NCBI GenBank assembly: GCA_937974245.1
Contig: CALJKV010000026.1
Span: 25,214 to 89,213 of the forward strand
Reading direction: 5' to 3'
DNA from: an uncultured Chloroflexota bacterium
GTDB lineage: Bacteria; Chloroflexota; Anaerolineae; Aggregatilineales; Phototrophicaceae
Length of the DNA: 64,000 nucleotides
The translations under genes were made by a program, and so were the position numbers. Below are positions 54,980 through 63,983 of this stretch, one piece after another. Each line of letters begins with the position of its first letter. The first letter of the stretch is position 1. The notes beneath the pieces are model-generated. The model saw only the letters and a program-made list of their open reading frames with translations, was not told the origin of the DNA and made no database searches.

Positions 54980-57067
54980 TCACTCGTGCAGCGGACTCAT
55001 CTGTCGTTGCAGTTCGGCATCAATCAGGTGCTTTGCCTGTTTAGAAAGGACAATCCGTTGAACTGTCTCCACGTCGTTTTCATCATCCATCTGTAAAAAT
55101 CGAAGTTCTTCCCGTTCTCTGCCCAGCCGCTGCAACCGCAGCCGCAAGGCGCTTTCCACCAGTTCTGCGCCCGGATTAATTGCGGTGGTGAAGCGCTGTG
55201 TCTGATTCCAGGCGGCCATTGTATCATGAGGAAAACGATGACGGATTTTCTCTCTCATGGTATCCATATCATCTACCATAATCGCCTCCAGCTCTGCCCG
55301 CAAGACTGGATTCAAAGATGCGCGCAGGTAATCCAGCGGGTCTTGTTCATCCTGGCCCTGCGCCATCTCAAAGGCAGACATCAGGGCATGGTAGGTGGTC
55401 TGGACGAAATCGCCCGCTCCCCATTCACTCAGCGGGCCGGCCAGCAGCGCAGCGTTCCCGGCGGCCAGTTCGCGGATTTTACGGTTGACCACATAAAACA
55501 GACCGGGATCGCGCAGCAGCAGCCGCAAACAGTAGGCTTCCAGCGCCGCCTCTTGCGAAAGTGGCGGGCGTTGGCGTGGCATTGGGGGACGAGGGGTCGC
55601 AGCGGGCGCAAATTCCAGTCCAGCCAGGGACTCACCCTCATCCGGCAGGGGGAAGCCGTCATAATCCAGCGGCGAAAGATACCCGTCAAAGTCGGGCGGT
55701 GGGATGTCCGGTGCTGGTGGGGCAGGGCGCGGCGGATGCGCTTCGTCAATGCGGCGCTGTTCTTCCGCCCAGGCCAGCAGATCGGTCTCGCCAATCCGTA
55801 GTTTAAGCGCCAGTTTTTGCAGATTGTCTTTCCGATACAGGTTATCTTCCGACGCCAGCAGCAGCGGCAACACCCGCCGGGCGGTGGCCTGTCGCTCCTG
55901 TACCGTTGCATGTTCAGGCAGCGCGGCCGTCTCCTGCTGGATGACATACTCCGCCACCGGCATCGCTCCGGCCACCAGCGCCGCCCAGCTTTCCGGCGCT
56001 TCACGGATAAGGTCGTCCGGGTCTTTCGCGCCAGGGATGCTGAGGATACGCATGTCGAGCGAGAGTTTGCCGCCGTAATCGGCTTGAAGCGTCTGCCGGG
56101 CGACTTCCAGGCTGCGGCGGGTAGCACTCTGCCCAGCGGCATCCGAATCCAGCGCCAGCACGAGTTTTTTGGCGAGTTTCGCCAGCGCTCGCACCTGGGT
56201 TTCCGTCATGGCCGTCCCCATCTGGGCGACGACGTTATGAAAACCCGCCTGGTACGCCTGGATCGCATCCATATACCCTTCGACAACCACCGCCGTTTCC
56301 GTATCACGGATGGCGCTTTTGGCCGCGTCCAGCGCGAACAGAGTCCGGCTTTTATCGAAGAGAGGCGTCTGCGGGGAGTTCAGGTACTTCGGGTTATCAT
56401 CCGGGTCAAGCGCCCGCGCCCCGAAGCCGATCACCCGCCCGCGTTCATCCCGAATGGGGATCATCAGGCGGTTGCGGAAACGGTCATACACGCGCCCGTT
56501 TTCGTTCTTGACGGCCAGCCCGACTTCAATGATCTGCTCCTGGGTATAGCCGAGCATTTGCAGGTGTTCCAGCATGTTTTGCCAGCCAGGCATGGCATAG
56601 CCGATGCCGAACCCCTGGATCGTTGTGTCATTCAGACCACGTTTTTCGTGGACGTACTGTAAGGTGCTGGTGGCTCCGGCATCCTGAGGGTTGACCAGCG
56701 CATGATGATAGCCATCGGCGGCAGCCTGCATCAGGCCACGCAGAGTATCCAGTTGCTCATATTGGGCGCGTTGTTCCGGTGTCTGCTGGCGTACTTCAAC
56801 ACCGGCCTGTTTGCCCAGTTCTTCCAAAGCCTCGGTAAACGACCACCCGTGAAACTTCTGCGCGAAGTTGAAAATATCGCCGCCCTCAGCACAGGCGCCA
56901 TAGCAGCGCCAGCTTTGCCTATCGGGGTTCACGACAAAACTCGGTGTGCGCTCCGCGTGGAACGGGCAGCACGCCTTCCAGGTGTTTCCGGCCTTTTTCA
57001 GCGGAACATACTGCTGGACATAAGCCACAATGTCAATTCTGGCCTTGATTTCGTCCGTGACTGACAT
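54980..57067 (-). CDS. dnaG: DNA primase
   Basis: 695 residues. DnaG makes the RNA primers for replication. The N-terminal zinc domain has [12 protein letters not shown] and [11 protein letters not shown]; the second Cys pair is C-x3-C, one residue wider than the usual C-x2-C. The TOPRIM domain has [10 protein letters not shown] and [11 protein letters not shown] near 300. A proline-rich linker (about 450-500) leads to the C-terminal helicase-interaction domain. It is followed by rpoD. No ribosomal S21 gene precedes it, so the classical rpsU is missing from the operon. Confidence 0.95.
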   Translation of the reverse strand: MSVTDEIKARIDIVAYVQQYVPLKKAGNTWKACCPFHAERTPSFVVNPDRQSWRCYGACAEGGDIFNFAQKFHGWSFTEALEELGKQAGVEVRQQTPEQRAQYEQLDTLRGLMQAAADGYHHALVNPQDAGATSTLQYVHEKRGLNDTTIQGFGIGYAMPGWQNMLEHLQMLGYTQEQIIEVGLAVKNENGRVYDRFRNRLMIPIRDERGRVIGFGARALDPDDNPKYLNSPQTPLFDKSRTLFALDAAKSAIRDTETAVVVEGYMDAIQAYQAGFHNVVAQMGTAMTETQVRALAKLAKKLVLALDSDAAGQSATRRSLEVARQTLQADYGGKLSLDMRILSIPGAKDPDDLIREAPESWAALVAGAMPVAEYVIQQETAALPEHATVQERQATARRVLPLLLASEDNLYRKDNLQKLALKLRIGETDLLAWAEEQRRIDEAHPPRPAPPAPDIPPPDFDGYLSPLDYDGFPLPDEGESLAGLEFAPAATPRPPMPRQRPPLSQEAALEAYCLRLLLRDPGLFYVVNRKIRELAAGNAALLAGPLSEWGAGDFVQTTYHALMSAFEMAQGQDEQDPLDYLRASLNPVLRAELEAIMVDDMDTMREKIRHRFPHDTMAAWNQTQRFTTAINPGAELVESALRLRLQRLGREREELRFLQMDDENDVETVQRIVLSKQAKHLIDAELQRQMSPLHE

Positions 57068-57232
57068 ATAGAAAATAGAACTCCCTCACCCCACTGTAGT
57101 TGCATTATATGTATGAGTCGCCGCACATGCAACCACAATCCGCGTTTAAGTCAATATTCAAACGAAACCGGAGGGTTGGAAGCGGCGATAGCCCGTTATG
57201 TGCCCAAGAATTCAGTTGTGAACCGTCGTTGC

Positions 57233-57907
57233 CTATGACTTTGCCGCGGCGCTCTCCAGCCCTGGCATATCTAGAATCGTGATGGACTTGCGCCCCAGGC
57301 GGATCAACCCCTGGCTCTGAAAGTCATTGAGAATTTGTGTGATGGTTTCCCGGTACGTGCCCAGCAGGTCGGCAAAATACTGGTGCGTATATCCCACTAA
57401 TTCGCCCGACTCACCGGATTCACTGTGTAATTGGAGTACATGCCGCGCCAACCGCGCTGGAATCCGCTGGAACGCGAATTCTTCCAGTCGTTCTTCAGCC
57501 TCGTATAGCCGCCGCCCCAGGTTATCCAGCAGTCGGAACGTCACCTGCGGTTTTTCCACCAGCAGCCGTTCCACCTCATCCCGATTCATGATGCAGACCA
57601 CACACTCATCCAATGCCTGGGCGAAGGTGTGGTGCATCCGCTGGCCGATCAGCGCCATCTGTCCGAATAACGCACCCGGCTTGAGGACAGCCATCACGAG
57701 TTTGCGACCATCGGGCGAAATCCGATATAACTGCACCCGACCGTGCTTGAGCGTGAACAGCACTTCACCGGGGTCATCCGGCATGTAGAAAATGTGACCG
57801 GCCTGCACATTTACCATGGTGGCCTGCCGCCCAATCACCTCGACTTCCGCATGACTCAGATCCTGGAAAATTTCAGCCTGTTCCAATAAATCGGTTTTTA
57901 GCGACAT
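57233..57907 (-). CDS. Crp/Fnr family transcriptional regulator
   Basis: 224 residues. Residues about 10-125 form a cyclic-nucleotide-binding-type beta roll (GEVLFTLKHGRVQLYRISPDGRKLVM, PGALFGQMALIGQR). A long dimer helix follows (LLDNLGRRLYEAEERLEEF), then a winged helix-turn-helix near 170-205 (THQYFADLLGTYRETITQIL). No N-terminal Cys cluster is present, so it is not an oxygen-sensing Fnr; the effector is unknown. The ATG at 57907 is preferred; a GTG at 57919 is possible. It is divergent from the sulfite-oxidase-fold gene and could regulate it. Confidence 0.9.
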   Translation of the reverse strand: MSLKTDLLEQAEIFQDLSHAEVEVIGRQATMVNVQAGHIFYMPDDPGEVLFTLKHGRVQLYRISPDGRKLVMAVLKPGALFGQMALIGQRMHHTFAQALDECVVCIMNRDEVERLLVEKPQVTFRLLDNLGRRLYEAEERLEEFAFQRIPARLARHVLQLHSESGESGELVGYTHQYFADLLGTYRETITQILNDFQSQGLIRLGRKSITILDMPGLESAAAKS

Positions 57908-58033
57908 AGTGCTGCTCACTTTCGATGGTGATGATTGTTTGCGGGGAGGAGAACCAGCCTCAACCTTGCCGGTAAGCGACGCTTCTGATAAGGTTCATGC
58001 TGTGCAGATATTGTCTGTACTATAATGACGTGT

Positions 58034-58042
58034 ATTGTAACA
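58034..58042 (-). promoter_or_regulatory. Possible extended -10 for the Crp/Fnr gene
   Basis: TGTTACAAT on the minus strand, about 120 bases upstream of the regulator start. On the plus strand, TATAAT at 58021-58026 could serve the divergent gene; neither has a clear -35. Confidence 0.35.
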
Positions 58043-58063
58043 TATTGAGAGTCGTTTGCAGGT

Positions 58064-58975
58064 ATGTCAAATAACCAGATCACCCGGCGGCGCTTCTTCC
58101 ATAATGCCGCCGCCTTGATACGGGGGTATCGCCCCCCGGCTCTGAACCGTTCCACTATGCCGATGCACCCAGGGACGGAGTTCTATACCCCCAACGCCCA
58201 CTTTTACTACCGCCCGGCGCGCCCGATTCCCCGGCCAGAAGCCGATTCGTGGCGTCTGCGTGTCGGTGGCCTGGGCGTTCAGTCTGCGTTGGATAAGGCC
58301 GCTCTATACGCCTTGCCCGGCGGCGAAATCGCCTGCACCCTCACGGCGGCGGGGAGTGACCCGCGCTTCCCGTTGATCGGTAATGCCCGCTGGGGCGGTG
58401 TCCCGCTGCGGCTGCTGCTGGCGGAAATGAATATCCCGGCGGTAGCCACACATGCCCGTTTCTACGGAGCGGATGGCGGCACGACTGCTCTGCCGCTGGC
58501 GGAATTACAGGATGCCTGGCTGGTCTACCACATGAACGGCGCACCACTGCCCGCCGAGCAGGGCGGCCCACTGCGGCTGCTCGTGCCGGGGCTGTATGAT
58601 GATGTGATGCCCCGCTGGTTGCAGGCCATCGAGCTGGTGACGCTGCCGCCGGATGCGTTGCCAACCATCACGGTTGTTGCGCCACTCACTGTATTATTTA
58701 CACCGCGCCCCACCGAAACGTTCACAGGTTCGATCACCTTCGCCGGGGCTGCCTATGCCGGTTTGCAGGCCATCAGCGCCGTTGAACTCAGCATAGATGA
58801 CGCGCCCTGGATGCCAGTGCCTTTCACACAGCCAGAGCGTTATAGCTGGGCGCAGTGGCGGGTTGACTGGCAGCCCTCCGCGCCAGGTGATTACCTGCTC
58901 CAGGCGCGGGGGATGGCAGCGGATGGGACAGTTTCCCCGGTGACGGCAGTGGTCTTCCGCGTCGCACGGGTATGA
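58064..58975 (+). CDS. Sulfite oxidase-fold protein lacking the molybdenum-ligand Cys
   Basis: 303 residues with the two-domain layout of the sulfite oxidase family: a molybdopterin-binding domain (WRLRVGGLGVQSALDKAAL, ARWGGVPLRLLL, FYGADGG, LVYHMNGAPLPAEQGGPLRLLVPG) and a C-terminal Ig-like dimerisation domain (about 205-303). In active members the loop TLxCAGN carries the Cys that ligates Mo; here it reads TLTAAGS, with Ala95 at that place. The N-terminus has TRRRFF, Tat-like, but only a short hydrophobic stretch follows. It overlaps the next gene by 4 bases. It may bind cofactor without oxidase activity or be a structural relative; this is inference. Confidence 0.75.
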   Translation: MSNNQITRRRFFHNAAALIRGYRPPALNRSTMPMHPGTEFYTPNAHFYYRPARPIPRPEADSWRLRVGGLGVQSALDKAALYALPGGEIACTLTAAGSDPRFPLIGNARWGGVPLRLLLAEMNIPAVATHARFYGADGGTTALPLAELQDAWLVYHMNGAPLPAEQGGPLRLLVPGLYDDVMPRWLQAIELVTLPPDALPTITVVAPLTVLFTPRPTETFTGSITFAGAAYAGLQAISAVELSIDDAPWMPVPFTQPERYSWAQWRVDWQPSAPGDYLLQARGMAADGTVSPVTAVVFRVARV

Positions 58976-59907
58976 GAGAGGATGACAGCGTGGGGCCGTT
59001 TTCACGACGAGAGTTTCTGCAATTTTCCGGCATCGCCTTACTTGCCAGCCGGTTAGATCTGTTCGACACCGCCTTCGCATTTCCGCATGAGGCGGTCTAC
59101 CAGGGGCGGGCGCTGACTGCTGCGCCGGTCTTCGCGTCGCCTGCCGTCACCGCGTCAGTGGCGCGTACCCTGTGGCCGGACAGCATCACCCCGCTGCTGG
59201 AAACCAGAGGCGACTGGTATCGTGTCCCCGATGGTTGGGTACGGCACGAACTGCTCCAGCCGATGACCCCTTATACACCGCCGGAGGTTATGCCGCTGCC
59301 GGATGTGCCGTATTGGGCGGAAGTCACCGCCCCGGTTGCGCCGGTACGGGCATGGTGTGCGGCGGATGCGCCCCTGGTAACCCGCATCGGGCATGGAGGT
59401 GTGGCACAGGTGATAGATGCGCTCCCCGCCGATCAGCCCGGTATGGCCTGGTACGGAATCGCGGACGAAACCGGCGAACTTCTTGGCTGGACTCCCGGCG
59501 TGCGCTGGTCAGCCCTCACGCTCCCAGAGTCTTTCCAGGGTCTTAGGTCCTATTCTACGAAGAATCTCGTAGAAATCACCCTCAGCACCCACATGCTGAC
59601 CGCCCTGGAAGACAACACCGCCGTACTGACTGCCCCGGTATCGCTGGGCGCGGACATTGAACCTGCCAGCTGCATGATCCAGCGCCGTCAGCCTGCCATC
59701 ACCTGGTCAGACGGTGCGGAAGGGCAGACCCGGTACGGTGTTCCCTGGACCATTGATCTAGGCGCGGCGGGACTCCTGGCGGGTGCGTACTGGCACAATC
59801 GTTTCGGCGCGGTGGCTCCTGGCCCGGCGCTGCAAGTTCCTCCGGCCTTAGCCCGCTGGCTGTATCATTGGCTGAACGACGGCAGCGCGATTATCATCAG
59901 AGCCTAA
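58972..59907 (+). CDS. Tat-exported SH3/L,D-transpeptidase-fold protein without the catalytic Cys
   Basis: 311 residues. The N-terminus has a textbook twin-arginine motif, SRREFLQF, and a hydrophobic stretch to about residue 36. SH3-like modules follow (about 45-185, GDWYRVPDGWVRHELLQP). The C-terminal third resembles the YkuD L,D-transpeptidase domain (KNLVEITLSTHMLTAL, then TRYGVPWTIDL, then GAYWHNRFG). In active enzymes WHNxFG is followed by the SHGC motif holding the nucleophile; here the sequence is AVAPGPAL, so Cys and His are missing. The gene is coupled to the sulfite-oxidase-fold gene. It may bind peptidoglycan rather than crosslink it. Confidence 0.75.
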   Translation: MREDDSVGPFSRREFLQFSGIALLASRLDLFDTAFAFPHEAVYQGRALTAAPVFASPAVTASVARTLWPDSITPLLETRGDWYRVPDGWVRHELLQPMTPYTPPEVMPLPDVPYWAEVTAPVAPVRAWCAADAPLVTRIGHGGVAQVIDALPADQPGMAWYGIADETGELLGWTPGVRWSALTLPESFQGLRSYSTKNLVEITLSTHMLTALEDNTAVLTAPVSLGADIEPASCMIQRRQPAITWSDGAEGQTRYGVPWTIDLGAAGLLAGAYWHNRFGAVAPGPALQVPPALARWLYHWLNDGSAIIIRA

Positions 59908-59998
59908 TCTCTCAATGTTAGAATGGCGAAAGATTTGCCGCGTAGCCTGGGTCTAAAGAGTAATTGGTATTGCACTGTCGTGGAAGGAAAATTGTACG

Positions 59999-61669
59999 GT
60001 GAATCCTGAGAATCTGACTATTGGGTTGGCGTTTGTCGCCGGACTGATTTCGTTTATTTCGCCGTGTGTGCTGCCGCTTGTCCCGGCCTATATCGGCTAT
60101 ATGGGCGGGCGTGTGACCAACACCGTTGCGGCTCAGGTCGCGGCGGGCGGCGCTGGCGGGCAGGTGGCGCTGCGTTCCAATGCCGGGGCGCGTTTCAATA
60201 CGGTGATTCACGGTCTGTTCTTCGTGGGCGGCTTCACCTTCATCTTTGTGACTCTCGGTATTGTGACGACGGTGCTGGTGCAGCAGGTTGGTGGGCAGAA
60301 CATCAGCCTGATTACCGATATCATTGGTCGGGTCGGCGGCCTGGTGATTATCTTCTTTGGCCTGCACTTCATGGGTGTCATGCCCAGAGTGTTTAATGCC
60401 TTGCTCCAGCGCAAACACACACTGCTGACCACCATCATCGTTCTCCTGGTTGGCTCACTGCTCATCCTGTGGGGATTTGCCACGGAGATCGTGACCGGCG
60501 CTGAAGCGCAGTTCGCCCTCAGCCTGCACAATAGTAGCCTGATAATCGCCGGTTCAACGACGCTTGGCGAGACATTGGTCGCCTGGTTCATCCCGATTCC
60601 GGCGCTGGTGGCGCTGGTGGCCTTCGTGATGTGGTTGGTGCTTGGCGGCGCGTTCAGCAATCCCGGCGGGTTCTGGCGCAGCACGGTTTCCGCTATCCAG
60701 CGTGCGCTCTATGCGGATACCCGCCGCCAGATGACAGCCACCGGGCAGCAGGGGTATTTCGGCTCGGCAGTGATGGGTATTGTTTTCTCCGCAGGGTGGA
60801 CGCCGTGCATTGGCCCGGTCTACGGGGCGGTGCTGACCCTGGCCGCCAACACCGGTAACGCCGGGCAGGCCGCGCCGCTCCTGGCCGCCTATTCGCTGGG
60901 TCTTGGCGTGCCGTTCCTGCTCACCGCGCTGCTGTTGGATAGCGCCCAGGGCGTTTTACGCAAACTCCAGCGCCATATGCGTAAAGTCGAACTCGTCAGC
61001 GGCGCGTTTCTCGTATTGATTGGCGTGCTGGTCGCTACCGGCTCGCTGGCGGAACTGACCCAGCGGTTTACCCAGGGTGACGCGGCTGATTTCTCGGTTG
61101 AACTGGAAGAAAACATCCTGAACGCTCTGACTGGCGGGGCGCTGGATACAGAAGTCACACCCGTACCGGAAACTAACGAGGGGAGTGCGCTCCCTTCCCT
61201 CGGCAGCATCGAAAGTGCCGCTGCCGCTGCGGATGTAGTGATCGGGCTGGAAGTCGGGGACCGCGCCCCGAATTTCCGCGCTGTGACCGACGACGGTCAG
61301 ACGGTAGTGCTGGATGACCTGCGCGGCCAGGCGGTGCTGCTCAATTTCTGGGCGACGTGGTGCGGCCCGTGCCGGGTTGAGATGCCGGAATTCCAGTCAG
61401 CGTATACTGCCCATGCTGACGAAGGATTCACGATTCTGGCCGTGAATAATATGGAAACGCTCGAAGACGTCCAGGGCTTCCGTGATGAATACGCCCTCAC
61501 TTTCCCCCTCCTGCTGGATGAATCCGGCGCGATTCAGAGCCAGTACGCCGTCGTCAGCTACCCCAGCACCTATGTCCTCAACCGGGATGGTATCATCATC
61601 GCCCGGCACTTTGGCGCACTGACTGCGGAACAGGTGGATGAACTGGTGACGATGGCGCTGGCAGGGTAG
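59999..61669 (+). CDS. CcdA-TlpA fusion: cytochrome c biogenesis transmembrane protein with C-terminal thioredoxin domain
   Basis: 556 residues. Residues 1-350 form a CcdA/DsbD-type membrane domain with one conserved Cys in SFISPCVLPLVPAYIGY (Cys23) and the other in GWTPCIGPVYGA near 270; this pair passes electrons from cytoplasmic thioredoxin across the membrane. An acidic linker (350-415) leads to a TlpA-like thioredoxin domain with [13 protein letters not shown] near 455 and a cis-Pro in VSYPSTYV. An extra membrane segment block near 135-220 makes the membrane domain longer than a minimal CcdA. The GTG start has GGAAGGA 10 bases upstream. Role: reduction of extracytoplasmic disulfides. Confidence 0.9.
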   Translation: MNPENLTIGLAFVAGLISFISPCVLPLVPAYIGYMGGRVTNTVAAQVAAGGAGGQVALRSNAGARFNTVIHGLFFVGGFTFIFVTLGIVTTVLVQQVGGQNISLITDIIGRVGGLVIIFFGLHFMGVMPRVFNALLQRKHTLLTTIIVLLVGSLLILWGFATEIVTGAEAQFALSLHNSSLIIAGSTTLGETLVAWFIPIPALVALVAFVMWLVLGGAFSNPGGFWRSTVSAIQRALYADTRRQMTATGQQGYFGSAVMGIVFSAGWTPCIGPVYGAVLTLAANTGNAGQAAPLLAAYSLGLGVPFLLTALLLDSAQGVLRKLQRHMRKVELVSGAFLVLIGVLVATGSLAELTQRFTQGDAADFSVELEENILNALTGGALDTEVTPVPETNEGSALPSLGSIESAAAAADVVIGLEVGDRAPNFRAVTDDGQTVVLDDLRGQAVLLNFWATWCGPCRVEMPEFQSAYTAHADEGFTILAVNNMETLEDVQGFRDEYALTFPLLLDESGAIQSQYAVVSYPSTYVLNRDGIIIARHFGALTAEQVDELVTMALAG

Positions 61670-61695
61670 GCGCTACCTTATGTTAATGAGGCACG

Positions 61696-62769
61696 ATGAC
61701 TGCAAAACCGATGGTTTCCATTCCGCCGGCGATGCTGGCGGATCGCTTTAAAACGCTGCGTTACGACGAGGACGAACAGGCGGTTATCATCCTCAACCGG
61801 CGCAAGTACCCCTTCACGGTGGAATACGTCACGCTGCGGACGGTGGAAGCCGTTGCCGGGGCGATTGAAGATATGACGGTGCAGGGTGGCCCGCCGCTGG
61901 CGTATGTGGCCGGGCTGGGGCTGGCGATGGCCGCCCGTGATCTCTCCGGCGTTGCGCACCCGGTGGAGCATCTAGAACAGGTTGCCCAGCGGCTGCTGGC
62001 GACCCGCCCGACGGCGGATGACCTGCACCACGTTGTCCCGGCGGCGCTGAGGGTGGCACTGGATGCGCTCGACCATGACGGCGATCCTTTCCGCGCGGCA
62101 CTGGATTATGTGAACAGCGAAATCACGCGCGGTAACGAGGTCAGCCGCAGATGCGGGCAGCATGCGGCGCGTCTGCTGAACGATGGTGACCAGGTGTTGA
62201 CGCACTGCATCGCCGGTGCGGCACTGTGCTGGATGCTATGGACGGCCAAACAGGATGGCAAGCGAATTACGCTCATCGGCGCGGAAACCCGCCCGTACTT
62301 CCAGGGGGCGCGGTTGACCGCCGCCAGCGCCCAGGAGATGGGCATCCCCTTCAAACTCATCACCGATGGCATGTCGGCTCACCTGATGAGTGTCGGCAAA
62401 ATTGACAAATTCATCTGTGCCGCTGACCGTATCACGCTGGACGGTCATATCACCAACAAAATCGGCACGCTGCAACACGCGATTGCCGCCCATCACTTCG
62501 GCAAGCCGTTTTACGTGCTGGGCTACGATGGCCCCGACCCGCATACTGCTACCGGCGCGGACATCCCTATTGAAGAGCGCGACCCGCTAGAAGTGTTCCA
62601 TGCACGCGGCGAAACCGGGACGGTGCGCACGGCCATACACGGCATTGACGGCTACTATCCGGCCTTTGACATCACGCCGCCGCACCTCATTGGCGCGATC
62701 TGCACCGACCGGGGCATTTTCGCGCCCGGCGCGATCCGCGAATATTTCAACATGGCGCCAATTGAATGA
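61696..62769 (+). CDS. MtnA/eIF2B-alpha family sugar-phosphate isomerase, divergent
   Basis: 357 residues of the family that includes methylthioribose-1-phosphate isomerase and ribose-1,5-bisphosphate isomerase. The catalytic Cys (THCIAGAAL) and Asp (LITDGMSAHLM) are present, as are ADRITLDGHITNKIGT and IPIEERDPLEV. However, the phosphate-binding RGAPAIG loop of MtnA is here VQGGPPLAYV, without the Arg, and HCNAG has become HCIAG. The substrate may therefore differ from methylthioribose-1-phosphate. GAGG lies 5 bases before the ATG, and an M20 peptidase gene starts 11 bases after it. Confidence 0.75.
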   Translation: MTAKPMVSIPPAMLADRFKTLRYDEDEQAVIILNRRKYPFTVEYVTLRTVEAVAGAIEDMTVQGGPPLAYVAGLGLAMAARDLSGVAHPVEHLEQVAQRLLATRPTADDLHHVVPAALRVALDALDHDGDPFRAALDYVNSEITRGNEVSRRCGQHAARLLNDGDQVLTHCIAGAALCWMLWTAKQDGKRITLIGAETRPYFQGARLTAASAQEMGIPFKLITDGMSAHLMSVGKIDKFICAADRITLDGHITNKIGTLQHAIAAHHFGKPFYVLGYDGPDPHTATGADIPIEERDPLEVFHARGETGTVRTAIHGIDGYYPAFDITPPHLIGAICTDRGIFAPGAIREYFNMAPIE

Positions 62770-62780
62770 AGTGATTTCCA

Positions 62781-63983
62781 ATGCCCATTGAAGACCTTGT
62801 AGCCGAACGGATTCGCCGGTATTCCCCGCAGATGGTGGATTTTTGCAGCCGCTTTTTGCAGGTTCCCTCCGTCAACGGCCAGCACCCCGAACGCCCCGCC
62901 GCTGAGTGCATCGCCGCCGAAGCCCGCCGTCTGGGGCTGCACGTGCAGTTCGCCGGGGCAAATCCCGAACGCCCCAATGTGATTATCAGCACCGCCGAGG
63001 ATGGACCAACCGGGCTGTTGCTCATCGGCCATCTCGATACCGTCCCTGCCGGAGACGAGTCGCGCTGGCAGTACCCGCCGTTTTCCGGTACAGTGGCGGA
63101 CGGGCGCATCTATGGTCGGGGCGCGATTGACACCAAAGGCGGGATGTCCGCCGCCGTGTATGCGCTTGCCGCCCTGGGACAAGTGGAAGGGGCGCTCACG
63201 ACCCACCGCACCCAACTCATCTGCGTCCCCGACGAGGAGTCGGGCGCAACCGGCACGCTGGGTATCAAGGTTCTCCACCAGCACGGCCTGTTAAGCGCAG
63301 TCGGGGCGATTTACGCCTATTCCGGCCACCAGGTCACGCTCGGCCACCGGGGACTGGCGCGTTTCCGTGTCACCTGCTCCGGCCAGGCGGTACATACCGG
63401 CTCGGTGGAATGGCAGGAAAGAACGGGCGGCGCGAACGCCGTCACCGGCATGGCTCGGCTCCTGCTGTCACTCGAGGCGCTCTCCTTCCCCTATTCGCAG
63501 CGCCCGTACTTTGAGGATTTCCGCACCGTCATCACGCCCGGCACAATGATTGAGGGGGGCGTTGGAGTCAGCCTCGTGCCGGATACCTGCATCGCCCTGG
63601 TGGATGTCCGCCTTACGCCGGAATACGACCTCTCCACCATCGAATGGCTCCTTACGGAATGTATCAGCGGCGTTACTGAGGGCAACCCCCGCCTGAGCTT
63701 TACTGTCGAGCGGCTCAACTATTTGCCCGCCGCCATCACGCCCGACACGGCCCGGATCGTCGGGGCGCTGGAAACCGCCGTCGAGCGGGTGACCGGCGTC
63801 CGTCCCCCGCGTGTCGTAGCCGGGCCAGCCAACGAGGGCTACCTGCTCATCGAGCGTGGCATCCCGACCATCTGCGGCATGGGGCCAACCGGAGCCAACG
63901 CCCACGCCATAGACGAGTACGTGGACATCCCCGGCTTGACTGACGCCGCGCTCATCTACGCCCTCACGGCACAATTGCTGTAG
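62781..63983 (+). CDS. M20 family metallopeptidase (ArgE/DapE/CPG2 type)
   Basis: 400 residues. A zinc-dependent amidohydrolase/peptidase. Metal and catalytic motifs: LIGHLDTVPAGD (His and catalytic Asp), GRGAIDTKGGMSA (bridging Asp), PDEESGATGT (catalytic Glu-Glu), and the late His in AHAIDEYVDI. A lid domain (about 180-290, GLARFRVTCSGQAVHTG) is inserted as usual. Candidates are acetylornithine or succinyldiaminopimelate deacylase or a dipeptidase; sequence alone does not decide. It is cotranscribed with the isomerase gene. The ribosome site is weak. Confidence 0.88.
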   Translation: MPIEDLVAERIRRYSPQMVDFCSRFLQVPSVNGQHPERPAAECIAAEARRLGLHVQFAGANPERPNVIISTAEDGPTGLLLIGHLDTVPAGDESRWQYPPFSGTVADGRIYGRGAIDTKGGMSAAVYALAALGQVEGALTTHRTQLICVPDEESGATGTLGIKVLHQHGLLSAVGAIYAYSGHQVTLGHRGLARFRVTCSGQAVHTGSVEWQERTGGANAVTGMARLLLSLEALSFPYSQRPYFEDFRTVITPGTMIEGGVGVSLVPDTCIALVDVRLTPEYDLSTIEWLLTECISGVTEGNPRLSFTVERLNYLPAAITPDTARIVGALETAVERVTGVRPPRVVAGPANEGYLLIERGIPTICGMGPTGANAHAIDEYVDIPGLTDAALIYALTAQLL

